A stretch of 64,000 bases of DNA, taken from Flavisphingopyxis sp963800335 (GTDB lineage: Bacteria > Pseudomonadota > Alphaproteobacteria > Sphingomonadales > Sphingomonadaceae). Both the position numbers and the translations under genes were made by a program. The stretch is taken from positions 1 through 64,000 of the forward strand of contig CAWDAN010000007.1 in assembly GCA_963800335.1 (NCBI GenBank), given 5' to 3'. Shown here in pieces: positions 25,897 to 35,658 of the stretch (position 1 is its first letter; the number at the start of each line of letters is the position of its first letter). Below the pieces are notes generated by a model. It saw nothing but the letters and a program-made list of their open reading frames with translations. It was not told the DNA's origin and made no database searches.

Positions 25897-26510
25897 AACA
25901 GCCTCGCATAATTGTCGATATCGTAGGCTCATCGGCCGCCGAATTTGCGCTCGTTTTGCCGCTTCTGATGATTTTCATCTTCGGGATTATCGATGCCGGC
26001 CGAGTGATGTGGGAATGGAACCGAGCGGAAAAGGCAACGCAGATGGGCGCGCGCTATGCGGTGACCACCGACCTCGTTCCGGCCGGGCTCGGCAGCTACC
26101 AGTTCGCCAGTACCGGAGGGCTGGTCCAAGGAGAGCCGGTGCCTCAAGCCAATTTTCCCGGAGTCCGATGCACATCAAACGGCACGTCTGCAACCTGTAC
26201 CTGCAAAGCAGGCGGGACTTGCTCTTTCGGCTTGGCCGGAAACCAAACGGCATTTGACAAGCTCGTAGCGCGAATGGAGGCTTTCCGCCCCGGGATCTCT
26301 GCGAGCAACGTGGTCATCGATTACGACTATTCGGGTCTCGGCTTCGCAGGCGATCCAAACGGACCCGACGTCGCGCCGTTGATAACGGTGAAACTGCAAA
26401 ATCTTACCTTCGTGCCGATCACATTCTTGACCTTCGGTGGCGCAATCATGCTGCCCGATTTCGGTGCCACGCTCTCGCTTGAAGACGGTGACGGCTCAGT
26501 GGCGAATTAG
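25893..26510 (+). CDS. TadE-like pseudopilin, copy 2
   Basis: A 205-residue pseudopilin with the TadE motif G-S-S-A-A-E-F-A-L-V-L-P-L-L-M-I-F-I-F-G at residues 12-31. It has four Cys in the middle (around C-T-S-N-G-T-S-A-T-C-T-C-K), probably disulphide-linked outside. The start overlaps copy 1 by four bases. Together with copy 1 it fills the TadE/TadF slot of the locus. Confidence 0.87.
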   Translation: MKQPRIIVDIVGSSAAEFALVLPLLMIFIFGIIDAGRVMWEWNRAEKATQMGARYAVTTDLVPAGLGSYQFASTGGLVQGEPVPQANFPGVRCTSNGTSATCTCKAGGTCSFGLAGNQTAFDKLVARMEAFRPGISASNVVIDYDYSGLGFAGDPNGPDVAPLITVKLQNLTFVPITFLTFGGAIMLPDFGATLSLEDGDGSVAN

Positions 26511-26519
26511 GGGGCGAAG

Positions 26520-27764
26520 ATGGGCGTGGCGAACATGCAATTTCGGGAAGGACCCATATTGAAACTGGGTAAAAACAGAGTTCACCTTGTCCTTTCCGAA
26601 GAGGAACTCGCGGGACTGGATATCCAGCCAGGGCGGGATGATGACCCAATCGTCATTGTGGACCCGCTGCCGGCCGGCGCAAAATTGCCAGCGAGTCTTG
26701 CTGACACGGCGTCTGCGATTGTTCTCGAGGTTCGCCCAGGGCAAGCGGCTTCGATCGAACGCATTGCCGATCTCCGAGCAACGCGGCCCGACCTCCCGTT
26801 GATTGCCGCTATCCGCGACGCCGACCTCGCACTGGTCAAAGCGTTGATCAAACAGGGCGTAAACGACGTAGTCGCGTTACCGCTTGCCTATGGCGAATTG
26901 ATGGAAGCCTTGCGTGATCTGCCGAGAGTCGAGAGGACCGGCGCAATCGGGAACATCTCTTGGCAGGCTGATTTCCGTAATTCGCAGCATCGGCGGCGTG
27001 GGCGCCACTACGATTGCAACGCAACTGGCTTGTCAGCTTGCCGACCACTCGACCGAATCTGGAGGGCGAGGCGTTTGCCTGTTTGACCTCGACCTCCAGT
27101 TCGGCAACGTCGCTACGTATCTCGGTGCGACCCCGATCGAACGGTTAGCGACCTGCTTAAGGCGGGAGAAAGGGTCGACGGCGATCTCATTCGTTCGATG
27201 GCAACTTCGATTCAGCCAGGCTTGGATGTGATCGCGCCACCTGCCGAGTTGATGCCGCTCGAATCGGTAGACTCGGACCAGCTTCTTGACCTGGTTTCAA
27301 TTGCGCGCGGAAATTTTGACAACGTAATGCTGGATCTCCCGGCAAACTGGACCAGCTGGACGCTCTCGCTTGCGGCACGATCGACCGACATCATATTCGT
27401 CGTCGAATTGACCGTTGCTAGTCTGAAGCAGGGACGTCGCCAGCTCCAGTTGCTCAAATCGAGTGGGGTAGCAGACGGCGCCATTACCGTCGTCGCCAAC
27501 CGCGTGTCCAAAAGGCTGTTTCGCTCGATCGGCCTGAGCGATGCCGCGCAGGCGCTCGGGCACCCGATCGGCTTTACCGTCAGCAACGACTATCCGCTCG
27601 TCAGTGCCGCGCATGATCAAGGCGTTCTGATCCAGGAAATCAGGCGCAAAAGTAAGCTCGCCGCCGAAATAGCAAAAATTGGCGAGCATCTGTGCGCATT
27701 ACTAGGCTCGAGGACTGATCGATGTGGAACGTGCGAAAAGGATGATTCCTCTGGGGCGCCCTGA
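26520..27764 (+). CDS. cpaE: TadZ/CpaE pilus-localisation ATPase; frame broken twice
   Basis: A MinD/ParA-like protein that places the Tad machine at the pole. The N-terminal receiver-like domain (I-V-I-V-D-P-L-P, then A-A-I-R-D-A-D-L-A) reads from 26520. After a one-base change near 26950 the ATPase domain continues (S-V-I-R-S-I-G-G-V-G-A-T-T-I-A, a deviant Walker A with no lysine before the threonines, then C-L-F-D-L-D-L-Q-F-G-N-V-A). A further one-base loss near 27148 returns to the last frame (D-N-V-M-L-D-L-P, then F-T-V-S-N-D-Y). The assembled length is about 415 residues, normal for CpaE. Both breaks look like consensus errors because all parts are conserved. Confidence 0.82.
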
Positions 27765-27821
27765 CGCGGCGCGCAACAGTGCCGACCCGCCGCAGGGTGC
27801 AGAAACGAGCTATGCAAGATC

Positions 27822-29087
27822 ATGATTGCGTTAAAAGTTGATCTTCACCGACGACTAATCGATGTCATCAACTTGTCGGCACTCGAAAAGATGTCTCGTG
27901 AGCAGATCGAAAGCGAAATCGGCGAAATCGTCATCGAACAGTTGGCCATGCAAAAGCATGCTCTCAACCAGTCCGAGCGCAGGCGTCTGGTATCGGACAT
28001 TCTCGACGAACTGCTCGGACTGGGGCCGTTCGAGCCGTTGCTCAAGGACGATACGATTACCGATATATTGGTTAATGGCCCCGACATTGTCTTTGTCGAA
28101 CGCAAGGGTCTGCTCAAGCGCATCGATACGCAATTCAAGGATGATCGGCATCTCCTCAGGATTATCCAGAAGATCGTCAGCGCGGTCGGACGGCGCATCG
28201 ACGAATCTTCGCCCTTTGTTGATGCTCGCTTGGCTGATGGTTCGCGCGTTAACGCGGTCGTACCGCCGCTTGCGGTCGATGGCGCGTTACTGTCGATCCG
28301 CAAATTTGCACGAATTCCGATCGACATGGCCAAGCTTACCGAGTTCGGTAGCGTTCCTGAAACAATAGCGGAAGTATTGCACAAGATCGTAGAGGCGCGC
28401 CGCAATATCCTTATTTCTGGTGGTACCGGCGCGGGCAAAACGACACTGCTTAATGCCATGTCGGCCGCGATCGACAACGACGAGCGGATCGTCACGATCG
28501 AGGACTCGGCCGAACTCCAGTTGCAGCAGGAACATGTCGCGCGTCTCGAAACACGCCCGCCGAACATTGAGGGCAGGGGCGAGATAACCCAGCGCGATCT
28601 CGTCAAGAACGCGCTGAGGATGCGGCCCGACCGCATCATTGTCGGCGAGGTGCGTGCCGGCGAAGCGTTCGATATGCTGCAGGCGATGAATACCGGCCAT
28701 GACGGGTCGATGACGACGGTTCATGCCAATACTGCCCGCGATGCATTGTCACGGATCGAGCAGATGATCGGGATGAGCGGGATCGATATTTCGATGCGGT
28801 CGGCACGGGCTCAGATCGCATCGGCTATCAATATCGTCATTCAGATCGGTCGACTATCCGACGGGCGGCGGAGGTTATTATCGGTGTCAGAACTGACGGG
28901 CATGGAAAGCGATGTCGTCACCATGCAGGACATATTCCGCTTCAAACAGGAAGGGCGGGACGAACAAAACCAGGTGATTGGTCATTTCGAAGCTACGGGA
29001 ATTCGTCCGCAGTTCATGGAGGAATTGGGGGCCCGCGGAATTTCGATTTCATCGGAATTGTTTCGTCCCGATCGCCGGATCGAATAG
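27822..29087 (+). CDS. cpaF: TadA/CpaF secretion ATPase of the Tad pilus
   Basis: A 421-residue hexameric secretion ATPase that powers pilus assembly. It shows Walker A G-G-T-G-A-G-K-T-T (residue 200), then T-I-E-D-S-A-E-L (Asp box), R-P-D-R-I-I-V-G-E-V-R (Walker B), and G-S-M-T-T-V-H-A-N (His box). The N-terminus seems short for CpaF. The segment 27724-27815 in another frame (from a GTG or an ATG at 27742, overlapping the tadZ end) could encode a further 30 residues, joined by a one-base indel near 27815. The core is intact. Confidence 0.93.
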   Translation: MIALKVDLHRRLIDVINLSALEKMSREQIESEIGEIVIEQLAMQKHALNQSERRRLVSDILDELLGLGPFEPLLKDDTITDILVNGPDIVFVERKGLLKRIDTQFKDDRHLLRIIQKIVSAVGRRIDESSPFVDARLADGSRVNAVVPPLAVDGALLSIRKFARIPIDMAKLTEFGSVPETIAEVLHKIVEARRNILISGGTGAGKTTLLNAMSAAIDNDERIVTIEDSAELQLQQEHVARLETRPPNIEGRGEITQRDLVKNALRMRPDRIIVGEVRAGEAFDMLQAMNTGHDGSMTTVHANTARDALSRIEQMIGMSGIDISMRSARAQIASAINIVIQIGRLSDGRRRLLSVSELTGMESDVVTMQDIFRFKQEGRDEQNQVIGHFEATGIRPQFMEELGARGISISSELFRPDRRIE

Positions 29088-29090
29088 CAG

Positions 29091-30092
29091 ATGACCGACA
29101 CCGCGATCCGCTTGCTCATTCTTATCAGTATCTTTGCTGCCGTCTTTCTGTCGGCGGAAACACTGGTCGGCTACGTACGGCAGAGGCTGCTTAAGAGCGG
29201 CGCGATCAATCGGCGGTTGCGGATGATCGAAGGCGGCATGACGCGCGAAGCGGTTACAACGCGTCTGCGCAAGGCCGATCCGGGACGGCTGACATATTTG
29301 CCCGGACCGTTGGGCGCATTTGCCGTCAAATTTGATCGTGCCGTGCTGATGAGCGGCCTGCGGACGACGCCCTCACGTATTGCGCTTTATTTGACTATCG
29401 TGGTTGCGATAATTTTCGCGCTGGTCCTGTTCGGCGCGTCGCTGGCGGGCTTTGCGCTGGGTCTCGGCACCATCTACCTGACGATCACTTTTGCCTTAGC
29501 GATAGGCGTCGGAATTCCGACGATGGTCATCGGACGTATGGCTAGGCGGCGCCAGAAGAGGATGCAGTCGCAGTTTCCGACCGCGCTCGACGTGTTCATC
29601 CGCAGCCTGCGTTCGGGCCATCCGATCGCGACCGCGCTGGATATCCTGACGACCGAAATGGAAGATCCCATCGGATCGGAATTCGGGTTGGCGACCGACG
29701 AGGTCAGTTACGGGGTGGACCTCCGCGATGCATTGCAGGCGATGGCCGAACGATGGGATTTGGACGATGTGCGGATGTTCGTGGTCTCGTTGTCGGTGCA
29801 GAACGAGACTGGTGGTAACCTAGCCGAAATTCTCGAAAATCTCGCTAAGGTCATCCGCGACCGGGCGTCGATGTACATGAAGGTCCGCGCGCTCAGCTCC
29901 GAGGGGCGCATGACCGCGACAATCCTGACGAGCCTCCCGGTCATGGCGTTCGTCGCCCTTTTTCTGCTCAATCCGCCTTTCTTTCTGGATGTCGCCCAGG
30001 ATTCGATGTTCATCACCGGATTCTCTGGCCTCATCATTCTGTATTTCATCGGTTTCTTCACGATCCGCAAAATGATCGACCTGAAGGTCTAA
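29091..30092 (+). CDS. tadB: TadB, GspF-type inner-membrane pilus protein
   Basis: A 333-residue membrane protein with an N-terminal span, two central spans (residues about 100-150) and two C-terminal spans. The type II secretion F domain lies between (F-P-T-A-L-D-V-F-I-R-S-L-R-S-G-H, then N-E-T-G-G-N-L-A-E-I-L-E). It forms the inner-membrane platform with TadC. It starts 3 bases after the CpaF stop and is followed within 5 bases by tadC. Confidence 0.92.
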   Translation: MTDTAIRLLILISIFAAVFLSAETLVGYVRQRLLKSGAINRRLRMIEGGMTREAVTTRLRKADPGRLTYLPGPLGAFAVKFDRAVLMSGLRTTPSRIALYLTIVVAIIFALVLFGASLAGFALGLGTIYLTITFALAIGVGIPTMVIGRMARRRQKRMQSQFPTALDVFIRSLRSGHPIATALDILTTEMEDPIGSEFGLATDEVSYGVDLRDALQAMAERWDLDDVRMFVVSLSVQNETGGNLAEILENLAKVIRDRASMYMKVRALSSEGRMTATILTSLPVMAFVALFLLNPPFFLDVAQDSMFITGFSGLIILYFIGFFTIRKMIDLKV

Positions 30093-30096
30093 TGCG

Positions 30097-31071
30097 ATGA
30101 TGGATCTTTTCACCGAGCCTGTCCTGCGGTTTGCTGCCTTGGTCATCGTCTTTGGAGTGGTCGTTACTGGCGTCCTGATACTCGGTGGCCTGTGGCGTCA
30201 ACGACAGACGGTGCGGGGGCGCCTGTTGCCCGATGCGACCGCCGCCGCAGTCGGTAAGTCGGTCGGACCTTCGCTACGTAGCCATGAGACATCTAGGCTC
30301 TGGAGCGCGCTCGCCGAGCGGATCGAAAAGACCGGGTTGTCGCTGGTCGACACCAAGAGCGACAAGGTGCGGGCCAAGCTGGCCGCCGCCGGTTTCGACA
30401 GTCCCGTGGCGCCAAAGATTTTTACACTTGTAAGGATCGTCTTGGTCTTGGCCCTACCGGCCATGTTCTTTGCCCTATCGACGCTACGGGCTGACCAGCC
30501 TTCGATTTTCCGGCTGTATATCCTCAGCATGGGACTGGCTTTGTTGGGTCTTTATCTGCCAAATCTGTTCGTCACGGCGAAGGCAGATCGACGCCGCGAA
30601 GAGATCGTTAACGGCTTTCCCGATGCGCTCGATTTGATGTTGGTCTGCGTCGAATCCGGTCTCGGCCTCGAGGCCGCGTTCGATCGGGTCGGCCGTGAGA
30701 TGGTTCGGTCACATCCGCTGGTGGCTCGGATGATCTCGATGGTAACGCTCGAACTCAGGGCCGGGGCGACGCGTGAAGAGGCGTTGCGCAACATGGCGGC
30801 GCGGGTCGAGGTGGATGAAATCCGGTCGTTCGCGACGCTGCTTATCCAGTCAAGCAAGCTGGGGTCCAGTATCGGCGCGACTTTACGAGTCTATGCAGAG
30901 GAAATGCGCGAAAAGCGCCGAATGCGGGCCGAGGAAAAGGCCCACCGCCTCCCGGTGTTACTGTCGATTCCGCTGGTGGCATGCATGTTGCCGGTGATGA
31001 TCGGCGTGTTGATGCTGCCCGCAGCCATACGCGTCGTGCGCACATTGATTCCCGCAATGGGTGGAGGTTGA
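30097..31071 (+). CDS. tadC: TadC, GspF-type inner-membrane pilus protein
   Basis: A 324-residue partner of TadB with the same T2SSF domain (F-P-D-A-L-D-L-M-L-V-C-V-E-S-G-L-G-L-E-A, then L-I-Q-S-S-K-L-G-S-S-I-G). It has an N-terminal span, a pair of central spans, and a final span (L-V-A-C-M-L-P-V-M-I-G-V-L). It lies between tadB and the lipoprotein gene tadD, with one base before the next ATG. Confidence 0.92.
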   Translation: MMDLFTEPVLRFAALVIVFGVVVTGVLILGGLWRQRQTVRGRLLPDATAAAVGKSVGPSLRSHETSRLWSALAERIEKTGLSLVDTKSDKVRAKLAAAGFDSPVAPKIFTLVRIVLVLALPAMFFALSTLRADQPSIFRLYILSMGLALLGLYLPNLFVTAKADRRREEIVNGFPDALDLMLVCVESGLGLEAAFDRVGREMVRSHPLVARMISMVTLELRAGATREEALRNMAARVEVDEIRSFATLLIQSSKLGSSIGATLRVYAEEMREKRRMRAEEKAHRLPVLLSIPLVACMLPVMIGVLMLPAAIRVVRTLIPAMGGG

Positions 31072-31072
31072 C

Positions 31073-32591
31073 ATGAAACCGCACATTATCGCGAGCCTGG
31101 TGAGTGGTCTTGCGCTAGGGGGCTGCGCCACGATGAGCCAGAGGTCCGCTTGCGGCAATGAGCGACTCGATATCCCGCCAGTACACGGTATCCGCCACGC
31201 TTTCGCCGCCGGTTCCCTATAGGGTTGAAGAGGATAGCGACGCCGCGCTAGCGATGGGGCGCAGGCAGCTTGCGACAGGACAATTCGGCCTCGCGCTGGA
31301 AACCTTTCGCTCGGTACTGCGGCGCAATCCGCGTTCGGCGGCCGCACAGAACGGTCTTGGCGTCGCTTACGCCAAGATCGGGCGCGCCGATTTGGCGCGA
31401 CGCCATTTCGAACACGCATTGGCCGCCGAGCCTGCCAACACCGCCTTTGCCCGCAATCTTGCCAGGCTGGGCGGTGATGCTCCGGGCCAGGTTGCCACGG
31501 TTGCAGTTGCAGCGTCGATCTCTTCCAATGATACGCGCGCCACGCCCACGGCCTTCAAGCCCGCCGATGCCTATCGGCCCGGTTTGCAACGGGCATCGCT
31601 GCGAGGTGTGGAATGGGTGACCACGCCGGGCGGCCATCCGGAACCACGCAAAGCCGAGCGTAAAAGATCCCGCGCGACCAATGAGGTCGTCCAATCTACC
31701 ACCTTCCGACCGGTGAGCGAAGCCGTACGACCCGTGCTCGCGCAGCTCATAAGAGAGGCCGGCTCCCCGCCGCAACAGCCCGCAGTATCTGAGGACGACA
31801 ACCCTCTCGGCATCGTCGAAGCGAGCGAACCCAGCGGTTTTTTCGCGCAGGTGGACGCTGCCATCGGTGCCGGACGAATCGACCAGGCGCGCGCTATGCT
31901 AACCTGGGCTAACAACGATGCGGTAACCGACCAGCCCGCTCCTTACTGGCTCGCGGTGGCGCGCCTGTCGATTGCCGATGGCCGCGTCGATGATGCCGCC
32001 TTGGCTCTGGCCAAGGCGAAGCTCCCGCGGGGTGCCGATTGCGCTGCGGATTCGATTGCGATCACGCTTGCCGACAAGAACGGTGCTCTGGTCGACGCGT
32101 TGTCGCTTGCGGCCGTTTCAATCGCTCATTGTCCAAGCGGCTGGTGGGACTGGAATCGGCTTGGCGTATTGCTCGCCAAGGCGGGATATCACGATATTGC
32201 TGAACGAGCGTTCGACGTCGCAATTAAGCAAGGCGGGGAACGCGCTGTGGTCCTCAACAACAAGGCCAATTCGCTGGCCGAGGCTGGACGTGCAGATGTT
32301 GCGATCCCACTACTGGAGCGAGCCATCGCTCTTGCTCCGGACAGCCGTCTCTATGCAAGGAATCTGGCGATCGCCAATGGCATTGCCGGCAACGAGCCAA
32401 TTCGCAGGGCGGGTGAGGATGATGCTGACTGGTCTGGGCGTTTGGCTCGCACCGCAGACGGCGCACGGCGTGCGCGCAACCGTCCGCTTGAAGAAAGGTT
32501 GGTCGCTGCTGCGCTGATTGCCTCGCCGAAAAGCGAGCCGGGGTTGTGGCGCCAATGGATGGCCTTGCAAAGGACGTCGTTGGGCTCATGA
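31073..32591 (+). CDS. tadD: TadD-like TPR lipoprotein; frame broken once near its start
   Basis: A TPR protein of the Tad locus. The segment from 31073 encodes a lipoprotein signal (S-G-L-A-L-G-G-C, lipobox L-G-G-C at residue 15-18). After a one-base change near 31145 the protein continues in the frame beginning at the ATG at 31158. TPR repeats are visible at about residues 30-100 of that frame (L-A-T-G-Q-F-G-L-A-L-E, then N-G-L-G-V-A-Y-A-K) and again near residues 330-400. A Pro/Ala-rich linker lies between. TadD is thought to help secretin assembly. If the break is real, the cell would make an unanchored 477-residue form from 31158. The stop overlaps the prepilin peptidase start. Confidence 0.78.
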
Positions 32592-33130
32592 TAGGCAATT
32601 TAGTCGGCGCCTTAGCGGCGCTCATACTCGTGGTTGCTGCTATCAGCGATATCCGCAGCTATCGCATTCCCAACGCGCTCCCCTTGGCGTTGGTCATCCT
32701 GTTCGGTTTTTTTCTTCTCGGTGAGGGCGTGCCCTCCGATGTCTGGTCCAATGTGCTGCATTTTGGGATTGCCCTCGCGGCCAGCATGGGGCTGTTCGCG
32801 CTTCGCTGGATCGGCGGTGGCGACGCCAAGCTTTATGCCGCGTCGGCACTGTGGTTCCCGTTATCGGCAGCGCCCGTCCTGCTGGTCGCAATTACAGTCT
32901 TGGGAGGTGTAATCGCGGTAATCGCACTGATCGCGCGCAAGTTTGTGCTGAAGTCCGCAAGCAATGAGCCCGCTGACCGCCGCATCGCCTATGGTATTGC
33001 AATCGCCGCTGGGACCTTGCTGACTGCGGCGGTAATTGGCACAAATCCACCGCTCAATTCGCAATCGGCCATGAGCAGGGATACCAACTCAAGGGGAGTG
33101 GCGGCTTTCCAGAGCATGACCGACAATTAA
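32588..33130 (+). CDS. cpaA: TadV/CpaA prepilin peptidase (A24 family)
   Basis: A 180-residue membrane aspartyl protease with about five spans. The two catalytic aspartates are D21 in A-I-S-D-I-R-S-Y-R-I-P-N and D79 in G-G-G-D-A-K, as in A24 peptidases. It lacks the N-methylation domain of PilD, as usual for TadV. It cleaves the Flp prepilin and the TadE-like pseudopilins. The ATGA overlap with tadD decides the start. The last 42 bases overlap the end of a regulator gene on the other strand. Confidence 0.9.
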   Translation: MIGNLVGALAALILVVAAISDIRSYRIPNALPLALVILFGFFLLGEGVPSDVWSNVLHFGIALAASMGLFALRWIGGGDAKLYAASALWFPLSAAPVLLVAITVLGGVIAVIALIARKFVLKSASNEPADRRIAYGIAIAAGTLLTAAVIGTNPPLNSQSAMSRDTNSRGVAAFQSMTDN

Positions 33131-33727
33131 TTCGGCACGAGATGCAACTCCCATCTTCTGGAAAATACTGTGCAGGTGAGCCTTGACTGTGCCCTCGGTC
33201 AGCTTGCAGCGAGTGGCTATGTCTCGGTTACGCATGCCGAGACAAACCAGTTCGATGATTTCTTTCTCGCGAGGGGTGATGGAGCTTTTGGCTCCATTTC
33301 GAGTCTGGGGCTTGGTAATCGAATAGATAAGAGCTGCTTCAGCCACTTCGGGATCGAAATACGTCCGTCCATTCAGGACGGCTTCGATCGCGACGACAAA
33401 CTCCTGCGGTTCGCAATTCTTGAGGATGATCCCGCGCAATCCAAGGCGCATGGCTTCAACAGTCTGTTCGGGGTGAATATGGATTGCCAGAAGGATCGTC
33501 GGAACCTCCGGCATGTGCTCGCGCATATAGCGTAGTACAGTCATGCCGCTATCATCCGGCGAGGTCAGGTCGAGCAGCGTTATCTCTGGCTTTTCTTTCT
33601 TGAGGCAGGAGATCGCATCTTCAGCAGTGCCTGCCTCACAGACGTCGAATTTTTCACCTTCCAGGAGAAACTTTTTCAATGCCCGCAGGAAAAGTGGATT
33701 GCCATCAAAGATTAGGATGCGAATCAA
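33089..33727 (-). CDS. NarL/LuxR-type response regulator with a degenerate receiver
   Basis: A 212-residue response regulator. The receiver keeps the phospho-acceptor aspartate (D53 in L-L-D-L-T-S-P-D) and the lysine (K103), but the usual acidic pair at the N-terminus has only one acid (I-F-D8-G) and the conserved Thr/Ser is alanine (A81). The C-terminal LuxR helix-turn-helix is normal (S-I-T-P-R-E-K-E-I-I-E-L-V, then L-T-E-G-T-V-K-A-H-L). No sensor kinase lies nearby. Its 3' end overlaps the prepilin peptidase gene on the other strand, so it may regulate the pilus locus. It could work without normal phosphorylation. Confidence 0.87.
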   Translation of the reverse strand: MIRILIFDGNPLFLRALKKFLLEGEKFDVCEAGTAEDAISCLKKEKPEITLLDLTSPDDSGMTVLRYMREHMPEVPTILLAIHIHPEQTVEAMRLGLRGIILKNCEPQEFVVAIEAVLNGRTYFDPEVAEAALIYSITKPQTRNGAKSSITPREKEIIELVCLGMRNRDIATRCKLTEGTVKAHLHSIFQKMGVASRAELIVGHALESRHSP

Positions 33728-34203
33728 TTCTCATCTCCATGATCCGATGCGCTTCACGAAGAGGGAATTCGAACGAGGCGATTGATATCGAAAGCCCTGA
33801 ACCATTCCACTTGCCGATCTAGCGAGGCTTAACAGGCATGGGAAATTGGCAATCCCCCAATCTATATTTCTCTGGTTGCGTCCTCATATCAAATAGCAAA
33901 TTTCTAGTGATTTACCTAAAAATTAACATTGGACTTCGCGGCATGCCGTGACGTGTCGTAGCGCTGACCACTCCCGTGTGGGTGATCGTTGCGCCGTGGT
34001 GGCTCAGATATGCGATTGGGAAGGTATGATCGAAATGGCATGGTTTATGAGGGCCATCTGACCGGGCACCGCTTGGCGGTGCAATCGTAATCGGCTCATC
34101 GAACCGATAGAATTCGGGCTGACTGGCGGTGTCTCGCCATTTTTGGTTTTTATAATGCATATGGGCCAGACATGTGGGTCCGGGGCAGGTCTGGGTCGAC
34201 TAG
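33728..34203. other. Gene-free region before tRNA-Ser
   Basis: About 476 bases with no gene that I can support. The part from 33840 to 33930 is AT-rich and should contain the promoter of the minus-strand response regulator. Open frames crossing it, including one running into the tRNA, are chance frames. Confidence 0.4.
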
Positions 34204-34296
34204 TGGCGGAGCGGGTGGGATTCGAACCCACGATACGCTTGTGACGTATACTCACTTTCCAGGCGAGCGCCTTCGACCACTCGGCCACCGCTCCGC
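34204..34296 (-). tRNA. tRNA-Ser (GGA)
   Basis: A 93-nt class II tRNA with encoded CCA. The acceptor stem GCGGAGCG pairs at its 3' end with CGCTCCGC. The anticodon loop C-T-G-G-A-A-A gives GGA, and a long variable arm identifies serine. The T-loop GTTCGAATC is intact. A partial copy of its 3' end occurs at 15265. Confidence 0.95.
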
Positions 34297-34383
34297 ATGC
34301 TTGGAAACGCGGCTCCTATCGTGAAGGGGGGGCGGGGCAAGCGCGTGTATTGACCTCGCCGCGCGATATGGCAGGGTGCGCGC

Positions 34384-35429
34384 ATGACCCGCACCATCAC
34401 GCTCTCGATCGCCGCCGTCCTGCTTGCCGGATGTGCCGCGCTTCCCGTCACCTCCGCGCTCGCCCAGGCCGACCCGCGGCAGAGCCGCTCCGCCCGCCGA
34501 AGCGCCGTCGCCCAATGCGATCGTCGATGCCGCGCCGGTCGGCGACTGGGTCGAGATCGCGGCGAGCGATCTGATGGTGATGGAGCTCGCACCCGACGCC
34601 AAGGGCAAGCCGCGCCGCGTCGTCATCCAGCTGATGCCGCCGCCCTTCTCGCAAGGCTGGATCGGCAACATGCGCAAGCTCGCCGCGGCGCACTGGTGGG
34701 ACGGCACCAGCGTCAATCGCGTCCAGGACAATTACGTCGCGCAATGGGGCGACGCGACCGAGAAGAAGCCGCTGCCCGAGGGTTTGGCGGTGGTGCCCGA
34801 GAGCGAGTATGTGATGCCATCGCCGACAATTGGTGAGCCAGCGAGCCTGCACTTATCAACAATCAGGCCGAAGCGCTTCGAATGCCTTGCATTGCTCGCC
34901 AAGGAGCGATAGCTTCCGACGATCCTGATGCGTCTACGCTGTTTAGCCTAATAGGATGGCCTTTGGCCGGATCGCGGCTCGACGATCGAACGCGACTGGC
35001 CCGTCCATTGCTACGGCATGGTCGGCGTCGGGCGCGATCTCTCGCCCAATACCGGCACCGGCGCCGAGCTCTACACCGTCATCGGCCATGCGCCGCGCCA
35101 TCTCGACCGCAATATCGCGCTCGTCGGGCGGGTGATCGACGGGATGGAATATCTGTCGAGCCTGCCGCGCGGGCATGGCCAGCTCGGCTTCTATACCGAA
35201 GACGAAAGCCCGACGCCGATCGTCTCGGTCCGGCTGGCGAATGAGCTGCCTGTCGACCGAGCGCCCGCGCTTCGCTTACCTCTCGACCGACAGCGACGCC
35301 TTCGCCCAATATGCCGACGCGCGCGCCAATCGCCGCGACCCGTTCTTCATCGTTCCCGCGGGCGGGGCGGATATCTGCAACATTCCCGTGCCGGTGAAGG
35401 CCTATCCGTGGGTCAAGCCCGCCGAATAG
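34384..35429 (+). pseudogene. Cyclophilin-type peptidyl-prolyl isomerase, frame broken several times
   Basis: Pieces of one exported cyclophilin-like protein lie in successive frames. The signal or lipoprotein leader I-A-A-V-L-L-A-G-C-A-A starts at 34384. A-P-V-G-D-W-V-E-I and H-W-W-D-G-T-S-V-N-R-V-Q-D-N-Y-V-A-Q-W-G-D follow around 34530-34760. W-P-V-H-C-Y-G-M-V-G-V-G-R-D-L and T-G-A-E-L-Y-T-V-I-G lie near 35000-35080. The final D-P-F-F-I-V-P-A-G-G-A-D-I-C-N-I-P is near 35340-35390. At least three frame changes and a weakly conserved stretch (34830-34970) separate them. It would be a periplasmic folding enzyme if repaired. Since many other genes here show indels, error is possible, but this is the most damaged gene. 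Confidence 0.7.
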
Positions 35430-35432
35430 CGT

Positions 35433-35564
35433 CTAGTCTTCGTCCTTCAGCGCGCGCGCCTGGCTCTTGCGCTTGCGCAGGTTGGCGCGCAGCTGCTCGG
35501 CGAGACGGCGCTTCTTTTCGGCCTCGATTTCGGCTTGTGCGGGTTTTTGCGGGGTCTGGCTCAT
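35433..35564 (-). CDS. Small basic protein, 43 residues
   Basis: A 43-residue protein that is mostly charged helix (A-E-I-E-A-E-K-K-R-R-L-A-E-Q-L-R, then R-K-R-K-S-Q-A-R-A-L-K), starting at ATG 35564. It lies between the cyclophilin gene and tRNA-Thr on the opposite strand. Composition and coding character suggest a real small gene of the type seen as a conserved hypothetical in related bacteria. No function can be given. Confidence 0.6.
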   Translation of the reverse strand: MSQTPQKPAQAEIEAEKKRRLAEQLRANLRKRKSQARALKDED

Positions 35565-35658
35565 GACAGCCTGTTGACACCTGACGGGGCTTGCCGCAAG
35601 AGCGCCGCTGCCCCGATGGGGCGGGGCGAACGCTTCAGGCGGACCCCCTTTGATATGT

